Origin: Syngnathus acus
Lineage: Eukaryota; Chordata; Actinopteri; Syngnathiformes; Syngnathidae
Reading direction: 5' to 3'
DNA length: 64,000 bases
NCBI RefSeq assembly: GCF_901709675.1
Contig: NC_051103.1
Span: 2,527,501 to 2,591,500, forward strand
Shown: piece after piece, positions 32,833-44,675 of the stretch
How positions within the stretch are numbered: the first letter of the stretch is position 1
How the letters are laid out: every line of letters begins with the position of its first letter
Program-made: the position numbers and the translations under genes
Notes under the pieces: model-generated
What the model saw: the letters and a program-made list of their open reading frames with translations, nothing else
Told to the model about the DNA's origin: nothing
Databases searched by the model: none

Positions 32833-33027
32833 TCAATTTAATTTGAATATTGTCAAGGTGACAGCAATCAATAAACAAAAAGCAACAAACCAGGCCACAC
32901 CCTCAATAGAGTAGTTTGGGCGCATGAAAGGAGGTGAAGATGTATCGTTTGTCGCCCGACTTGCTTTTCCTGATTCCAGAGAACTTTCTGGTAGCTCTTT
33001 TGTTTTGTCTTCCACGACTGAGCTCAT
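32833..33027 (-). CDS. Candidate single-pass membrane microprotein
   Basis: A 64-codon open frame, MSSVVEDKTKELPESS... to ...LTIFKLN. Residues 1-41 are hydrophilic, rich in S, E and K. Residues about 43-61 (EGVAWFVAFCLLIAVTLTIF) form one strong hydrophobic helix, and only three residues follow, so the layout is that of a tail-anchored protein. The ATG has a purine at -3 (GAAAATGA). It reads as one exon between pus3 and the kinase gene, on the strand opposite to the latter. I do not recognise a family. Length is short enough for chance, but the composition and well-placed terminal helix are protein-like. No AATAAA was found close downstream. Confidence 0.4.
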   Translation of the reverse strand: MSSVVEDKTKELPESSLESGKASRATNDTSSPPFMRPNYSIEGVAWFVAFCLLIAVTLTIFKLN

Positions 33028-33305
33028 TTTCTTCAGTAGTAGTCGTCATCACAGCTCTTTTGTCTCCCCCACGCATTTCCTCGCTTGCTCTGACGTGTCC
33101 TGTTGTTTACCATCACACGTGACTGTGTGTTTTCGAGAACGCAGGGCGGCAAAACAAGGAGTTTCCTGCATCCCTCAAGGGAGGGGTGGGTCTCCCGTGG
33201 GGTCACGGCGCGTAATCGCCTCCCGACATTTGTTTTTTGTCCAGGAGGAGGCCCGTGGGATGGCTCTCTCAAAGTGAAAGTCAGCTACTATTTTAAAACG
33301 CAAGG
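33028..33305 (+). promoter_or_regulatory. 5' region of the myosin light chain kinase gene
   Basis: Precedes the first coding exon at 33306 and lies between divergent ORFs. No TATA or other decisive motif seen. Upstream non-coding exons are possible. Confidence 0.3.
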
Positions 33306-36300
33306 ATGGACGAGGATGGTGGCGAGCCAAAGACTTATGTGTCCACTGTGCGCCTGCTGCTCCGGGGGCGCACACGCAAAAAAACGGAGCCTCTCGCCGA
33401 CGCCACGGGGATGAGAACGTCTCAGACAGGTAACGTCTCACTATTTCTGCTTTACGGCCGTTTGTAACTCGAGCGCATCTGCCGTCCAAGCTTTTGGCCG
33501 TTGTTCAGAAGCCTTTAACAGCCCCTTTTGCGAGGCTGCGCTTCACGCTTGACCTTTTTTTAATCGGTAGCCTTTTTGCACGAGGACGTCGCGGGGCGCC
33601 GCCGACTTAATGACTTTTGGGGGTTCGCGCGCCGCCACGTTGAAACGCAAGCCGCCGGCGCGGCTCTTTGTCGTCTACTTGAAGAAATAAACGCCTTACT
33701 GCCGATTGACGTTTCAGTGGCTCTAAGTGGTACGTGCTGAAAAATGGAAGCAACAAAGAGGTAGAGTTACTCGCCACTCATGCTGCTACCATATTTCCGA
33801 AAATAGACGCCGTGCCGCAGTTAATCACCGGACGTGTTGGTCGTCCGCTGTGAGAAATAAGCGCCATACCACTCATGAAGTTTTAATGCCGTCCAAGTGA
33901 GACCTTGAAAAATATATACGCAGCAAAGAGCTATTTTGAAAAAATAGATTCTGTGTGACTTTGTAATCACTCACATGATAATCATGATTTTTTTTCTTAG
34001 GTGAGAAGGTTCATCCTCATCAGAATTCAGCTCATTATACAAATGGCGTCGCCGGAGATGCCACAGGATTGAGCGACCAGAATTCCTCCCACGGTGCAGA
34101 ATTACACAGTCAAGGTATGCTTTCAAATAAAAAATCAACTTCCTCCCTTTGAATCAAAGTTGCATTGTGTGCTCTCCAAACAGAAAAAAGAACACGGTGC
34201 AGTCCAGACACGATGGAGCTAACGGGAGAAAATACGCAAGATGCTGAAGCCGGTACGTGACATGCCATTTCCCGATATATGATGATGTCATGAAATGGTG
34301 ATACAGCGCCACAAGGGGCGTTTGGTGATCACGTGACCTCAATCACTAAAGTCTCCAGCTCACCTGTTAGTGCCAGTGCAATCATGGCTGCTCACTCGTG
34401 ATTGGTCCCATTGTATTTGAATCCGCCAATCACATAGCCCCGCCCTCCTCTTCAATTTGGCCAGGTAGAGATCAGTTGGACTTCCAAACAAAAGGCCCTG
34501 CAAGAAAAGGCAACATTTGGTGAGAATTTGATTTGACTCACTGGTGGTTTCTTTTCAAGGTTCACCTGTGGATTTTGTCGACCCGCCGGAGCACGTGGCG
34601 GTTCGAAAAGGCGAGGAGGCCCGCTTGCACTGTGACTTCCGCGCTACCTCCGGCCCCGTGGCCTGCTGCTGGATTTTCAACAGAGATAAGGTCTCGGCAT
34701 GGTTTCCATCTGCGCCATTTTGGGAGTGCAAACGTGGAAGTAAAACAGCGACACGAACGCCACTAGCTAGCTCGCTATTGTTCCTTTTGCAGGCGCTTCT
34801 GCCCGACCCCAGGATGTCCGTGAGTAGCCACGACACGCACAGCACTCTGGCCATCTCCGAGGCCCACCCGGACGACACGGGTTCTTACACGCTCATCGCT
34901 CGCAACCGAAGCGGTTGCGCCGAACACACCGTCTCCCTCAGCGTCATACGTGAGTATCGGGCTGTCGAATGTTCTCCTGAAAGCCAAACGCTCACTCCGG
35001 TCGCGTTCCAAAAGATCGTCCCGACCCGCCCGCGTCCCACCCGATGATCTCCCAGCTGTCGGCCGAGTCTCTTGTCCTCTCCTGGACGGGTCCCAGCTTT
35101 GACGGCGGCACGGCCGTGTTGGGTTACGTCGTGGAGGTCCGGCGGCAGGGTGCCGACGCATCTGGCGACTGGACGGAAATAGCCGAACGCTGTAAGAACA
35201 CCTCCACCCAGGTCAGCTCGGGTCTGGAGCCCTACGGGAAGTACCGATTCCGAGTCCGGGCCTACAACGCCGAGGGCGTCAGCGAGCCCAGCCAGGAGTC
35301 GGACACCGTCACCATGGCCACCACCAGTTAGTTATTTTGCCCCCTTTGAGTAGTTCCTGTTCCAGACTGACCACTCACTTGACCTCCACCACTTTGTCTT
35401 CAGAAAAGGAAGACATGGGGCCTTGCGTCAAAGTGGTGATTGAAACCAGACAGGAGCTTCAGAACCACTACAACGTCCACGAGAAGCTGGGAGTGTAAGT
35501 TCGGTGCTAACGGATGTCCTGCGAGAGGACTATTTGGTTCTGATGCCGCTGACTGTTGTGTTATCCAGCGGGAAGTTTGGGGAGGTGTTCCGTCTGTCAC
35601 ACAAAAAGTCGGGCGAGGTGTATGCCGGCAAGTTCTACCGAGCCAAGACCTCCAAAGACCACTCGGCCGCCCGCCAAGAGATTGAGCTGATGAACTGCCT
35701 ACATCACCCCAAACTGGTCCAATGTCTGGCGGCCTACGAGACCCCCACCGAGATGGTGATGGTCATGGAGTAGTAAGTGAGCGAGAGGCGGCGCCGTAGC
35801 GTGGCTACACTCCGACTTAATGTTTCTGTCCGTCCGTCGTAGCATCGCGGGCGGGGAGCTTTTCGAGCGCATCGTGGACGACAACTTTGAGCACACGGAG
35901 CCCACCAGCGCCGGCTACATGCGGCAGATCCTGGAAGGCATGCTGTACGTCCACAAGCAGAACATCGTCCACTTGGACCTCAAGCCCGAGAACATCGTCT
36001 GCACCGACCACACCGGAACACACATCAAGATCATCGACTTTGGCCTGGCCAGCAAACTGGGTGAGGAAATTGGGGGGGGGGTCGGGGGGGGGGGGGGGGC
36101 AGTCTGGTCTATTTCTGTCTGTAGCTCCGCCCACCTGTCCAGTCAATCAATGTTGGCGGTTTGTGTGACGTTTGCAGAAGAAGGCAAGCCCCTGTTGGTG
36201 ATGCACGGAACGCCCGAGTTTGTGGCCCCCGAGGTGATCAACTACGAGAACGTGGGAGTGGAGACGGACATGTGGAGCATCGGGGTCATCTGCTTCATAT

Positions 36301-38399
36301 TGTAAATAAATAAATCACACGTCGCTACCCTGCTGGGAATACACTTTGAAATCCTAGAGGGAATTTAATTCTCATCGCCCAGTCTTTTTCGTCTATAAAT
36401 AACGCTGTGGCGATGGCGAGGCGCTGCCATCCTGGCTTACATGGCAGAATCCAATCCCCTAACACCCGTATTACACCAAGGACGTGGTTTTGAGACGGGG
36501 CGCAAACCTCCGCCAAGGTTCAGTGGGCCAAATTTGGATCTTCACCTTCATAGTTGCCCCCTTCTTAAAGTTCTCGCTACAACAAACTCCTGCGGGGGTC
36601 AGAGAGCCACCCCCCCTCCCCGAGTTTTTTTTTTTTTTTTACAACAGTCTATATTAATAGGTTAAAGCATCCCTAAACTCGTAAATACAATTCCAAACTC
36701 ATAAAATTAAATGGCGAATTTGTTTTGAAAGCAGGTGAACACTTCCAAAGCTCTCATCATACCAATTAGTACTTTTATAGAACAAGGTGAAGCGCCTACT
36801 GTCACAACAACATAGTTCGTCTGTCTCAAATTCCGCAAGATGGCGCCAAAGCAATATCTTTTCTAAAATTGATGGCTGGTATGCCTCCCCCTCCAGGCTA
36901 AGCGGAGAATCGCCCTTCCAGGGAAGCAACGATGCCGAGACCTTCGCGCTAGTCACCGCCGCTCGCTACGACTTTGACCCGGAGAGCTTCGAGGACATTT
37001 CCGACCAAGCCAAGGACTTCATCAGTGGCCTTCTGAGGAAAGACCGCAGGTTGGTCGCAAGCCCCGGGACGTGGCTTGCCCCAGAAATTGTGCTGGGTGT
37101 TGCCCCGCCCCCCGTCAGTCTTACCTGTCAGGTGTTTTTGCTTCACCTCCCCAGGAGTCGGATGTCGTGCATCGAGGCCCTGGTCCACCCCTGGATGGCC
37201 GCCTTCACGGCTCTCAACCGCAGGCCCACCAAGTCCCTCAGGAAGGAGAAGATGAGACGTTTCCTGGCCAGGTTCAAGTGGAAGGTAAATAGAGAACCCA
37301 ATAAAAAAATGAAAACACACACGCATTTGCAAACCAGCTTTTTTTTACAACAGCGCCATCTGCTGGCGAACACAACTGTGGTCATGCGGTTTCTTTCTCT
37401 GACTTTTAGAAAACCGGCAAGGCTGTTCTGGCCCTGCAGCGCATGGCCAACCTTTCCAACAGGCCAGACTCTCCTGGCAGCTCCTCAGATGGTAAGACTG
37501 CTCAACACGAGCAAAACATTTCACAGCATCACTTCTTCACATTGTGTACAGCCTTGTTTTTCCCTCCAAATTCTCCGTAATGACAATGTGGGGAAAAAAA
37601 TGCATTAAAAAAATCCACATACCCGCAGTAATTCTATGCCAAGCTTTTTGTATCATTAAAAAAGACTTGAGGGTAGAATTCCTGCCTCAAGTGCACCAAG
37701 CGTGCATTGAGATAAGGAATTTCAAAATACATTTGCATACAACCTTTATCGCTGTGTCGCATGTAGAATTTTGAAGGGGGGGAAAAAAAGAATGTATTCC
37801 CTTGTGGATTGAGGCGATGACAGAGTGAAGCTTCAATGCGTACGGAGCTCCAGGTCCCGGAGCGACATCTGCGTGGCGGTCGGCGGTGTCACGTAAAGCT
37901 CACTTTGCGTTGGTTCTAGAGCCGAGCTGGAGCCAAGAGGCAGAGGAGGCCATCCGCTCGCTGGATAAGGAGCTGCACGGCGAGCCTCGCTTCCGGGAGC
38001 CCCTGCAGGACGCCAGCCTCCCCGCCGGAGCCACCGCTCGTCTGGCGTGCCGAGTGGACGGTTAGAACTGGCGCCTCATTAAATACGACCTGCCGGGCGA
38101 AGCGCGCACACAAGATGCAGATAGCAGGAAATATTCTGATGCTTTTAATGAAACAAGACAAGCACAAAATTGGGATGCTTGCTTGTCCTCCAGGTTACCC
38201 TCATCCGGAGGTCGAGTGGTTGCGGGATGACGAGCCGCTGCCCGAGACCTCCCGAGTCAAGACGGAATACGGCCCGGACGGCCGCTGCGCGCTGGTCGTG
38301 TGCGGCGTGGACGCGGCGGACGCGGGTGTCTACGTGTGCCGGGCCAGCAACCAGCTAGGCGCGGCCTCGTGTTCCGCCCGACTCAAAGTAGACACGTGA
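33306..38399 (+). CDS. mylk5: Myosin light chain kinase, short smooth-muscle type (Ig-FN3-kinase-Ig)
   Basis: A Ca2+/calmodulin-dependent kinase of the MYLK family. Sixteen exons: 33306-33429, 34001-34114, 34184-34252, 34469-34519, 34560-34690, 34793-34949, 35015-35326, 35404-35494, 35569-35772, 35843-36060, 36178-36301, 36897-37049, 37155-37284, 37410-37491, 37920-38060, 38194-38399. Total 2307 nt, 768 residues, phase kept throughout. After a ~118-residue unstructured head come an Ig domain (~120-215), FN3 (~217-319), the kinase (~337-590; GKFGEVF loop, Lys ~371, HLDLKPEN ~461, DFG ~483, TPEFVAPE), an autoinhibitory/calmodulin segment (RRFLARFKWKKTGKAVLALQ) and a C-terminal telokin-like Ig. 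HLD in place of HRD is normal for MLCKs. It is shorter than short mammalian MLCK, with only one N-terminal Ig. The paralogue name mylk5 is my inference; the family is firm. Confidence 0.88.
33430..34000 (+). other. mylk5: Kinase gene intron 1
   Basis: About 570 bases, no gene seen. Confidence 0.7.
36302..36896 (+). other. mylk5: Kinase gene intron 11
   Basis: About 600 bases inside the kinase domain. It contains a T run near 36626 and no exon. The reading frame stops immediately after the donor at 36302, so retention would truncate the kinase. Confidence 0.7.
37353..37366 (-). promoter_or_regulatory. CTCF-like motif in kinase gene intron 13
   Basis: The minus strand reads CCAGCAGATGGCGC, a full match to the CTCF core CCASYAGRKGGCRS. 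Confidence 0.5.
37492..37919 (+). other. mylk5: Kinase gene intron 14
   Basis: About 430 bases between the calmodulin-binding exon and the exon leading to the last Ig domain. No internal exon seen. In mammals a telokin promoter lies in this part of MYLK; I see no motif that proves one here. Confidence 0.5.
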
Positions 38400-38552
38400 A
38401 GGGGGGGGAAATGTCAGTTTAAGTATTTGCCCTTTTGGAAGAGTGCATGTTATCACGAGGTCACATGATTGCATTTACAATTCCTCAAGAAAAGATTATT
38501 TTTTTTTGCATAGTCCATGTTGTTCACTGTGAATCTTTTAATAGCATTCGTA

Positions 38553-38558
38553 ATTAAA
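38553..38558 (+). terminator. Candidate polyadenylation signal of the kinase gene
   Basis: ATTAAA about 150 bases after the stop codon, within the spacer between two convergent genes. Confidence 0.45.
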
Positions 38559-38673
38559 AGCTACATTAGAAAAAGAAGAATCGCTTCCAAAGACACTTTC
38601 TTTCATAGTCAGACTTGGTCGGGCTCCCAAATGAAGACATTCACAAATGTCTTTTCAGCATCTATACAATCAA

Positions 38674-38679
38674 TTTATT
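38674..38679 (-). terminator. Candidate coasy polyadenylation signal
   Basis: AATAAA on the minus strand about 280 bases past the coasy stop; another at 38717-38722. The two convergent 3' ends thus lie within about 150 bases of each other. Confidence 0.5.
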
Positions 38680-38956
38680 TGTGGAAACAATAATACAGTG
38701 AAATGTTCTGTCCCCCTTTATTAGCCCAAAAAGTTGACTTCAAAAAATTGAAGCTTCTTGAAAGTCCATAAAATGCACAATTGGATAGCTTGTGGGTAAA
38801 AGACATCTGTATAAAAAGCACTGACCCAGAATCGGGGAGAAACCGAAAACAGGGCTGCAAAGTTCATCAAATATATCTGATGTCCCCTCTTAATCCATGT
38901 GAAAGGGGTGAAGACTAAAGAGGCACTCAAGTGTGTGGTGGTACCGTTCAACTTTT

Positions 38957-41157
38957 CTACCGTGCCGCCCGCCTCTGCTGTATCCTCTTCTGTAGAAGAT
39001 TCCAGGCCTTTAATACCTTTCAAAATGGGGAGGGATGGTGAAAAGTAGGCGCGGGAATGTGCTCGGGGGCGGCGGCTCACCTGTTGGTGGGTGACGTCGG
39101 GCTCCCACTGCGTGCTGAGCACCACGTTGGCGTGCTCCAGCCGCTGCGTGTCAGAACTCTGGCTTCGCATGCGGCGCCGGGCGTCCTCGGCCCCAACGCC
39201 GTCTCGCTGCATTATCCGCGAGACTGCCTGGAGAAAAAAAAAGGCTCGTTTACTTAATTGGACGTATTGGAATCCTGCGGCGAGTGAGTGCACCTCCTCC
39301 TCGGGGATGATGGTCACCCACACCTCGTGGACCATGTCTGTCCAGCCCGCCTCCAGAAGAACCGCTGCATCTACCACGCATACGTCTTTGCCTACAAAAA
39401 TAAAAAAGTTCCACATGCTCTGTGCTTGTCCCAAATGCAAACGAGTACCTTCTTCCCTGGCTTGGCTGATTCTGTTCTTGACGAGAAGCGCAATTTCAGG
39501 CCACACGATGTCCGTCAGCGCTTTTAATCTTTCCTGAGGAAAAAAACAAATGAGCCGGGACCTCTAAGCGTGTCAAAATGTTTTCCTACCTGTTGTCCAA
39601 AAACCTTCTTCCCGAGAGCATTTCTGTTGATGGTTTGATCTTCATTTAGGATATCTAACGCTGAGTAAAAAAAAAAAACTAAAGTGAGGTTTGCTGGTAT
39701 TCCATCTCTGGGTGCGCGGCCAAGTGCGAGCCTACCCGATCCGAATTCCTCCAGGATGCGGCGGTAGGCGGCGCTGCCCGGCTCGTAGACTTGGTGGCCC
39801 AGCTTGTCGCAGTCGATTCGGACGGTGCCTAGGTCCTCCAGGCGCTTGGCCACCGAGCTCTTGCCGCTGCCGCTCCTGCCCGTCAGCCCGATCACATACG
39901 GCTGCAGAGGGAGATGCGGCGTGGCCTAACCCGGGGGAACAGCGAGAGTGGAAGGACTTTTCATAATTCTTGTCAACAATAGGTGGCAGGAACGGACTGA
40001 CCTTGGGTTGGTTGAGGAGGGTTCCCAGCAAGCGGGAGCGCAGGCTGGACGAGCTTATCTTCTCCTCCTCGGTTTCGGAGTGATGCGCATCCTTCAGCAG
40101 CTGGATTTCGTGAAGAACCAAAGCGGGAAGGCCCTGATATAGGAAGGACAACAAAATATGCTTATCAGTGACGCTTTGTCAACCAACAGTGGCCGGTCGG
40201 AGGCTACTTTACATTTTCAATGCGTTTCCTGTTGACAGCCTCACCCCCCTTTCGGGTCTCCTCGCTGACCACGATGCAGCGCAGGAGGGGGTCCACTACC
40301 GACACCCCGAGCGGGTCATCCAGGGGCACGATCTCCACCTGCAGCGAGGGCTTGACGTCCCTCAGGAACTCTTCGAGCCGTTCCACGCGCAGCTCGTACG
40401 GCTGGATCAGCTCATTCAAGACCTTTTCTGTGGGCAACAAGGTGGAAGTAAAAAAAAAAAAAAAAAAAGAAGTTAGGAGCGGGTTGAATTGGAATTCCGA
40501 GAACTCACTTTTTAGCATTCCCTGGTGGCACACGCCGATGAGGAAGCGTCTGGTGGCGAGCAAGCATGACACGTTGAGCAGGGTCTTGTGGGCCCCGTGG
40601 AGGCGGTCGAAGGTGCCGCCCACCACCACGTCCGGGTACGTCTCCAGCACTTTACCCTGATCCTTCTCGCCGCCCTCCAATTCCTCCTCAGGCTCGACCA
40701 GCTGCGGGGGGAGCAACACCGAGGGCAGGCCGGGCCGGCACGCGTAGCAGCATCCGGCGTAGCCCTGCAGGCACTGCATCACCTGCTGCGACTGCGCCGG
40801 GTCCCGTGCGGGGAAGTCCGTCAGGAGCACCTCGGGGGAGTGCGACAGGTACTGCGGCGTGGGGAAGGGCCCTCCCTTGCCACACGAGGGGTGGATGTGG
40901 GTGAGCAGGACGCGGACGTCCAGGTGCGCGCACACGTCGGCTGCGTTGCTGTAAAGCCGCGTGATGACCGAGCACAGGTCCACGGCGGGCGGGAGGAAGA
41001 CGGGCCGCGCTTGGCCGCCGCCCAGGTTGAGGCCCGGGTGCAGGTGGACATAGAGGGTGCGCTCTACCAGCTGGGCGGCCGAGCGGAGCACGGGGGCGAT
41101 GCGCAGGGTGTGGAGGGGCGACGTCAGCACCAGGATGCCCGTGCTGAACATCGACAT
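38957..41157 (-). CDS. coasy: Bifunctional coenzyme A synthase (PPAT + dephospho-CoA kinase)
   Basis: COASY performs the last two steps of CoA synthesis: 4'-phosphopantetheine adenylyltransferase, then dephospho-CoA kinase, at mitochondria. Nine coding exons, 41157-40509, 40427-40213, 40133-40002, 39901-39736, 39660-39590, 39533-39449, 39391-39294, 39227-39081 and 39016-38957, give 1623 nt, 540 residues (human 564). The start MSMFSTGILVLTSPL and the family's N-terminal domain (TLYVHLHPGLNLGG; LDVRVLLTHIHP) come first. The PPAT domain has VVGGTFDRLHGAHKTLL with the H-x-x-H signature and later VVSEETRKGGEAVNRKRIEN. The kinase has the P-loop GLTGRSGSGKSSVAKRL, RIDCDKLGHQVY and VVDAAVLLEAGW. The end is VLKAWNLLQKRIQQRRAAR. 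An acceptor just before the ATG implies a 5'UTR exon near 41741. Confidence 0.96.
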
Positions 41158-41162
41158 GGTCC

Positions 41163-41740
41163 TGGAAAAGCAGCAAGGAGGCAAGACTACAGATGAGCAA
41201 CTTCAATTCAAAAAGCCCAACTACTGGACCGAGAAGATTCGCGAGTAATTGAGTTGCAATTGCCTAGGGATGCCACAAGACGGCGACAAAGAACTGAGTA
41301 TAGATTAGCGCTGGACTTCTTTAAAAAAAAAAAAAAAAAAAGAAGAGGTTTATTATGTAGGAAAGTCATACATGAGTTAAAAAAGTGTTTCTTTTTTTCG
41401 GAAAAAACAGTACTGTATATATTTTTAGAATTATTGATTATATTTTCATGTCCTACGGACTGTAAACAAATCAACCAAATTTCTGAGTTGCACTGCCAAT
41501 GATCAAAAGCATTTGTGGTCTCAAACAAACAGCAATGTAGTGCAACATAAATTTATAGTACACAACATTTCTGAAATCCATAAATCATTGGTAGGAAACC
41601 ATACAATAGATTTATGTTAGCAAAACTAGCAAGACAGCGCGTCATCGGTCACAACTGTCAGTCGGGCTTATACACAAACCTCGTCGACACGATCAAGCAA
41701 AACGATCAAAAGGGTGATTTTAGACATAGTGTGAACATAC
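41163..41740 (-). other. coasy: coasy 5'UTR intron
   Basis: About 580 bases between the acceptor in front of the coasy ATG and a donor-like CAAGCAG|gtatgtt at 41741/41740 (minus). It contains an A run near 41322 and no coding exon. Confidence 0.5.
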
Positions 41741-41950
41741 CTGCTTGTTGTCGTTTTGTTGATCACACAAGGGAATGTTTAACGAGCCAGTCCAAATGGT
41801 TAAACAGCCACTTTGACATAGCAGCTCATGAAGGGAGAGTGGGCGGACTGTCACGTGACTCTCAGACGTAACTTGATTGGTTGATGAAAACGACGGTGGT
41901 TCATGGGATGTGGAGTTCACTGGCTACTTTATAGCAAAAATACAAGTTGG
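41741..41950 (-). promoter_or_regulatory. coasy 5'UTR exon and promoter (approximate)
   Basis: Inferred from the donor at 41741/41740. A CCAAT-type pentamer (ATTGG in plus, about 41876-41880) lies nearby. The exon 5' limit is unknown. Confidence 0.35.
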
Positions 41951-42481
41951 ATGAAAAAAAGTGTTTTTTCCCGAAAGCCCTTTTTTTTTTTTCTTCCCAT
42001 CTGATACATATAATTACCCTGTGTCATCAATTCTACTGAAACAGTTTTGATATTCTTGATACATGAATACACAGTCTGTGAGATTGTTTTGAAATGTTTT
42101 ATATTTGAGGAAAATCGCTTGTTTGTACAAAACATAATAAAACCAATCCAAGCATTACATGTTGGGCTACAGAGTAGAAAGAGTTGCATGAGGAGGCCCC
42201 GGGGGTTGGCCGGCGGGGGCAGCAAAGGCATTGCATAATTAGCAAAAAATGCACTAACAACATTGGCACGCGTAAAAAAACAAAACAGAATTCAAGTCAA
42301 ATATGTTACGTAGTCACATTAAAGCCTTGTTGAAATCCAGCCTCTTCTTCAAGCCACATGACTGATGCTCAGTAAGATTGGTTCATTTTTGACAAATTCA
42401 AGTCGGTATCAAAATGTGTGTAGACCACAATATGGACGCAGCACCCGGAGTGACTTCGGCAATGGGGAACGGACAACCACG
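41951..42481 (-). other. zdhhc6 3'UTR and spacer
   Basis: Downstream of the zdhhc6 stop codon. I did not find a canonical AATAAA on the minus strand here, so the transcript end is not placed. Confidence 0.4.
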
Positions 42482-44658
42482 TTAGTTGGCTTTCTTATCT
42501 ACGGCGCTCTCGACGGCCGCGGTGTCGTAATGGCACTTCTCCACGCATCGCCGTGGAAACCATCCACGGATGCGCTTCCCTGCTGTAAAGGAAAGACAAT
42601 TAGAATCCGGTGAATCCCGCTGCCCTAGCTGCCATCATTTGATTCCGATTGCATTGTTGCTTTTACCTCTTGCTTGCTCCTCGTTTAACACTTTGTCTCC
42701 GTACATCCACCACCTAAAGGAGAACAAGACACACACACACATGTATATCGTGCACAAGATGCCTCCTTCAAAACCCAAAGAGAAGAGACTGACTTGGTCC
42801 CGCGGGTGGCCAGGATGGTGTCCCCCCGTCGCAGGGCTATCCTGGGCTCCTCTGTGCAAGGGGTCCGGAAAAAAGTTCGGATGCCCTTGGTCATGGGGCA
42901 GCAGGCGCCATTGTAGTCCTCCACCGCCAGATACTGGACCTGCTGGCCGAGTCACACCACAAATGGTTATTCGACCAGGCTTGTGTGTCTGAATTAAGAA
43001 TTTCAATTCAAGAAATGTCGCTTCATCTGTAATGTAGAAATCCTGGCCTGGCATCTGGTCGTCGCTTGGTACTTACACTTCTCACCCGTTTGTCGGTCTT
43101 CTGCTTGAGTTGCTCGATCTGCGTCGACGAGACGAACGTAATTAAAAGGGAGGCGACGGCTACATCGACACAGCGGCGGAAGGACAAAGGGACAGGAGCT
43201 GACCGTTAAGGTGTGCTGGTGACACTTGTGGTGGACAGGCCACACGATGCCGTCTCCTTTGGGCACCCCCGACCACGTGAAGACCTCCTTCAAGTTGAGC
43301 CAGCGGCTGCCAAGGTCGTACGGGAAGATGAACTCCTCCTCGGTTTGGTAGTGCTGTATTCGGTCTTTGGCCTGTTTGCCCGAGTCAAAGGAAGTAAAGT
43401 CAAAGCTATGATTTAGTTTGAATAAATACATTTATATAACTTTCTGCCTCCCGAGTAAAAGGACTTTGCAGTGAGGGAACTGGAAGATGTTTGCTAAGCA
43501 ACACTGCCACCTAGTGGCGTTTCACAGCTATTGACAAGCATGAAATAAAAGACATCAAAATTGAACAAAATGGCACCATGACAATCAAAAAGAAGAAAAA
43601 AAATCAAAAGAAAGAGTACAAAGAAGAATTGGACAATAAATCTGACCTTTTCTTCGATCCAGGACTCTATTGAGGTTTTATTTTGTAGGACGACTTTCAT
43701 CTGAAATTGAAAATGATAATAATATGTATATTTATTTACGAGCGCAACGTCAGCGCCGATGGGAAGGCACCTGTATGACGAAGAGCATGCCGACAGCGAT
43801 GGTGGTGCCGAGCGCCAGGCCCAAGGCGAAGAGTGTGGCGGCAAAGGCGGCCACGCTGAAGGGCACAAGGGGCTGGCTCTGACGAACGGCGCTCATGTCG
43901 ATCTTCACCGTGCTCCACCCGAATGAAATCTGCAGGAAAAGCGTCGTCATTGAGCTTTTTACAATCTTGAATCCGTTAAGTGCGCTCACCCTCTCGTTGA
44001 GCTGCGTGTACATGGTCATGATAAAGATGGCGGCGGCGTGCGTGCAGCCCAGCGGGGCCAGTAGCAGGAAGCTGGTGAAGTAGGCATGGTTCTGGTGGCC
44101 ACAGCAGTTGTTGATCCAGGGGCAGTGGTGGTCCATCTTCATCACGCACCTGCCAGGATTCGACACATACGTTTAAAAATAGATTTGGTAAACACGATAT
44201 GGGTGTATAAAAACGGTGTGGCGTGTAAGTTGTACCTGTTACACTTGCGGCAGTGGTGGGACCTCGGGGCCTTGAACCCTTGGCACACTTTGCAATACTG
44301 CAAGTACTGCATGTCCTCTTGATTCTCCTGTTTGGGAGGGGGCGGTGCACACATAAACATTAGGTGGGAAACCTCCCAGTCCCCACGCAGAGCGCCTACT
44401 CACCGGCTTCCAACTAAGAGGGATGTACCCCGGCCCGACAAACATGGCGTTGAAGTAGTTGTAGAGGATGAGGACGGTCCAATTGAGGAGCATGATGAAG
44501 TTGATGCTGCCGCCGGTCGTGTCTAGGGGCCAGTACCAGATGATGGAATCCAGCACGGCCACGGTGGAGCACACGGCGATGACCGACAAGGCGATGATCG
44601 GCCCCCAGTGGCACAACCGGCGCACCTCGTGGAAGCTGTTCCACGCCACCGAGTTCAT
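42482..44658 (-). CDS. zdhhc6: Palmitoyltransferase ZDHHC6
   Basis: An ER S-acyltransferase that attaches palmitate to cysteines of calnexin, IP3 receptor and other ER proteins. Ten coding exons, 44658-44404, 44327-44236, 44149-43990, 43929-43771, 43700-43647, 43371-43204, 43118-43077, 42939-42794, 42713-42667, 42582-42482, total 1224 nt and 407 residues (human 413). After [20 protein letters not shown] (first membrane segment) come further membrane segments, the cysteine-rich domain [20 protein letters not shown] and the active site [17 protein letters not shown] (Cys about 125). The cytosolic C-terminal half, with [12 protein letters not shown], is the SH3-like domain specific to this member. 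The protein ends VDKKAN; KKxx is a di-lysine ER-retrieval signal, also present in human ZDHHC6 (KKNR). A 5'UTR intron is likely, with an acceptor near 44676. Confidence 0.96.
43504..43517 (-). promoter_or_regulatory. CTCF-like motif in zdhhc6 intron 5
   Basis: The minus strand reads CCACTAGGTGGCAG, a full match to CCASYAGRKGGCRS. It is nearly palindromic (GCCACCTAGTGGC). Confidence 0.5.
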
Positions 44659-44675
44659 GACGATGGAACGGGGAC

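Noticed and set aside
38721-38956. C-terminal extension of the coasy frame in an overlapping reading frame
   Set aside because: The proper frame of the last exon (VLKAWNLLQKR) stops at 38957 and matches the COASY terminus; the longer frame ignores the splice phase.
41158-41184. In-frame upstream start of coasy (MPPCCFSRT...)
   Set aside because: A splice acceptor (gcttttccag|GACC) lies between it and the ATG at 41157, so the upstream codons are probably intron.
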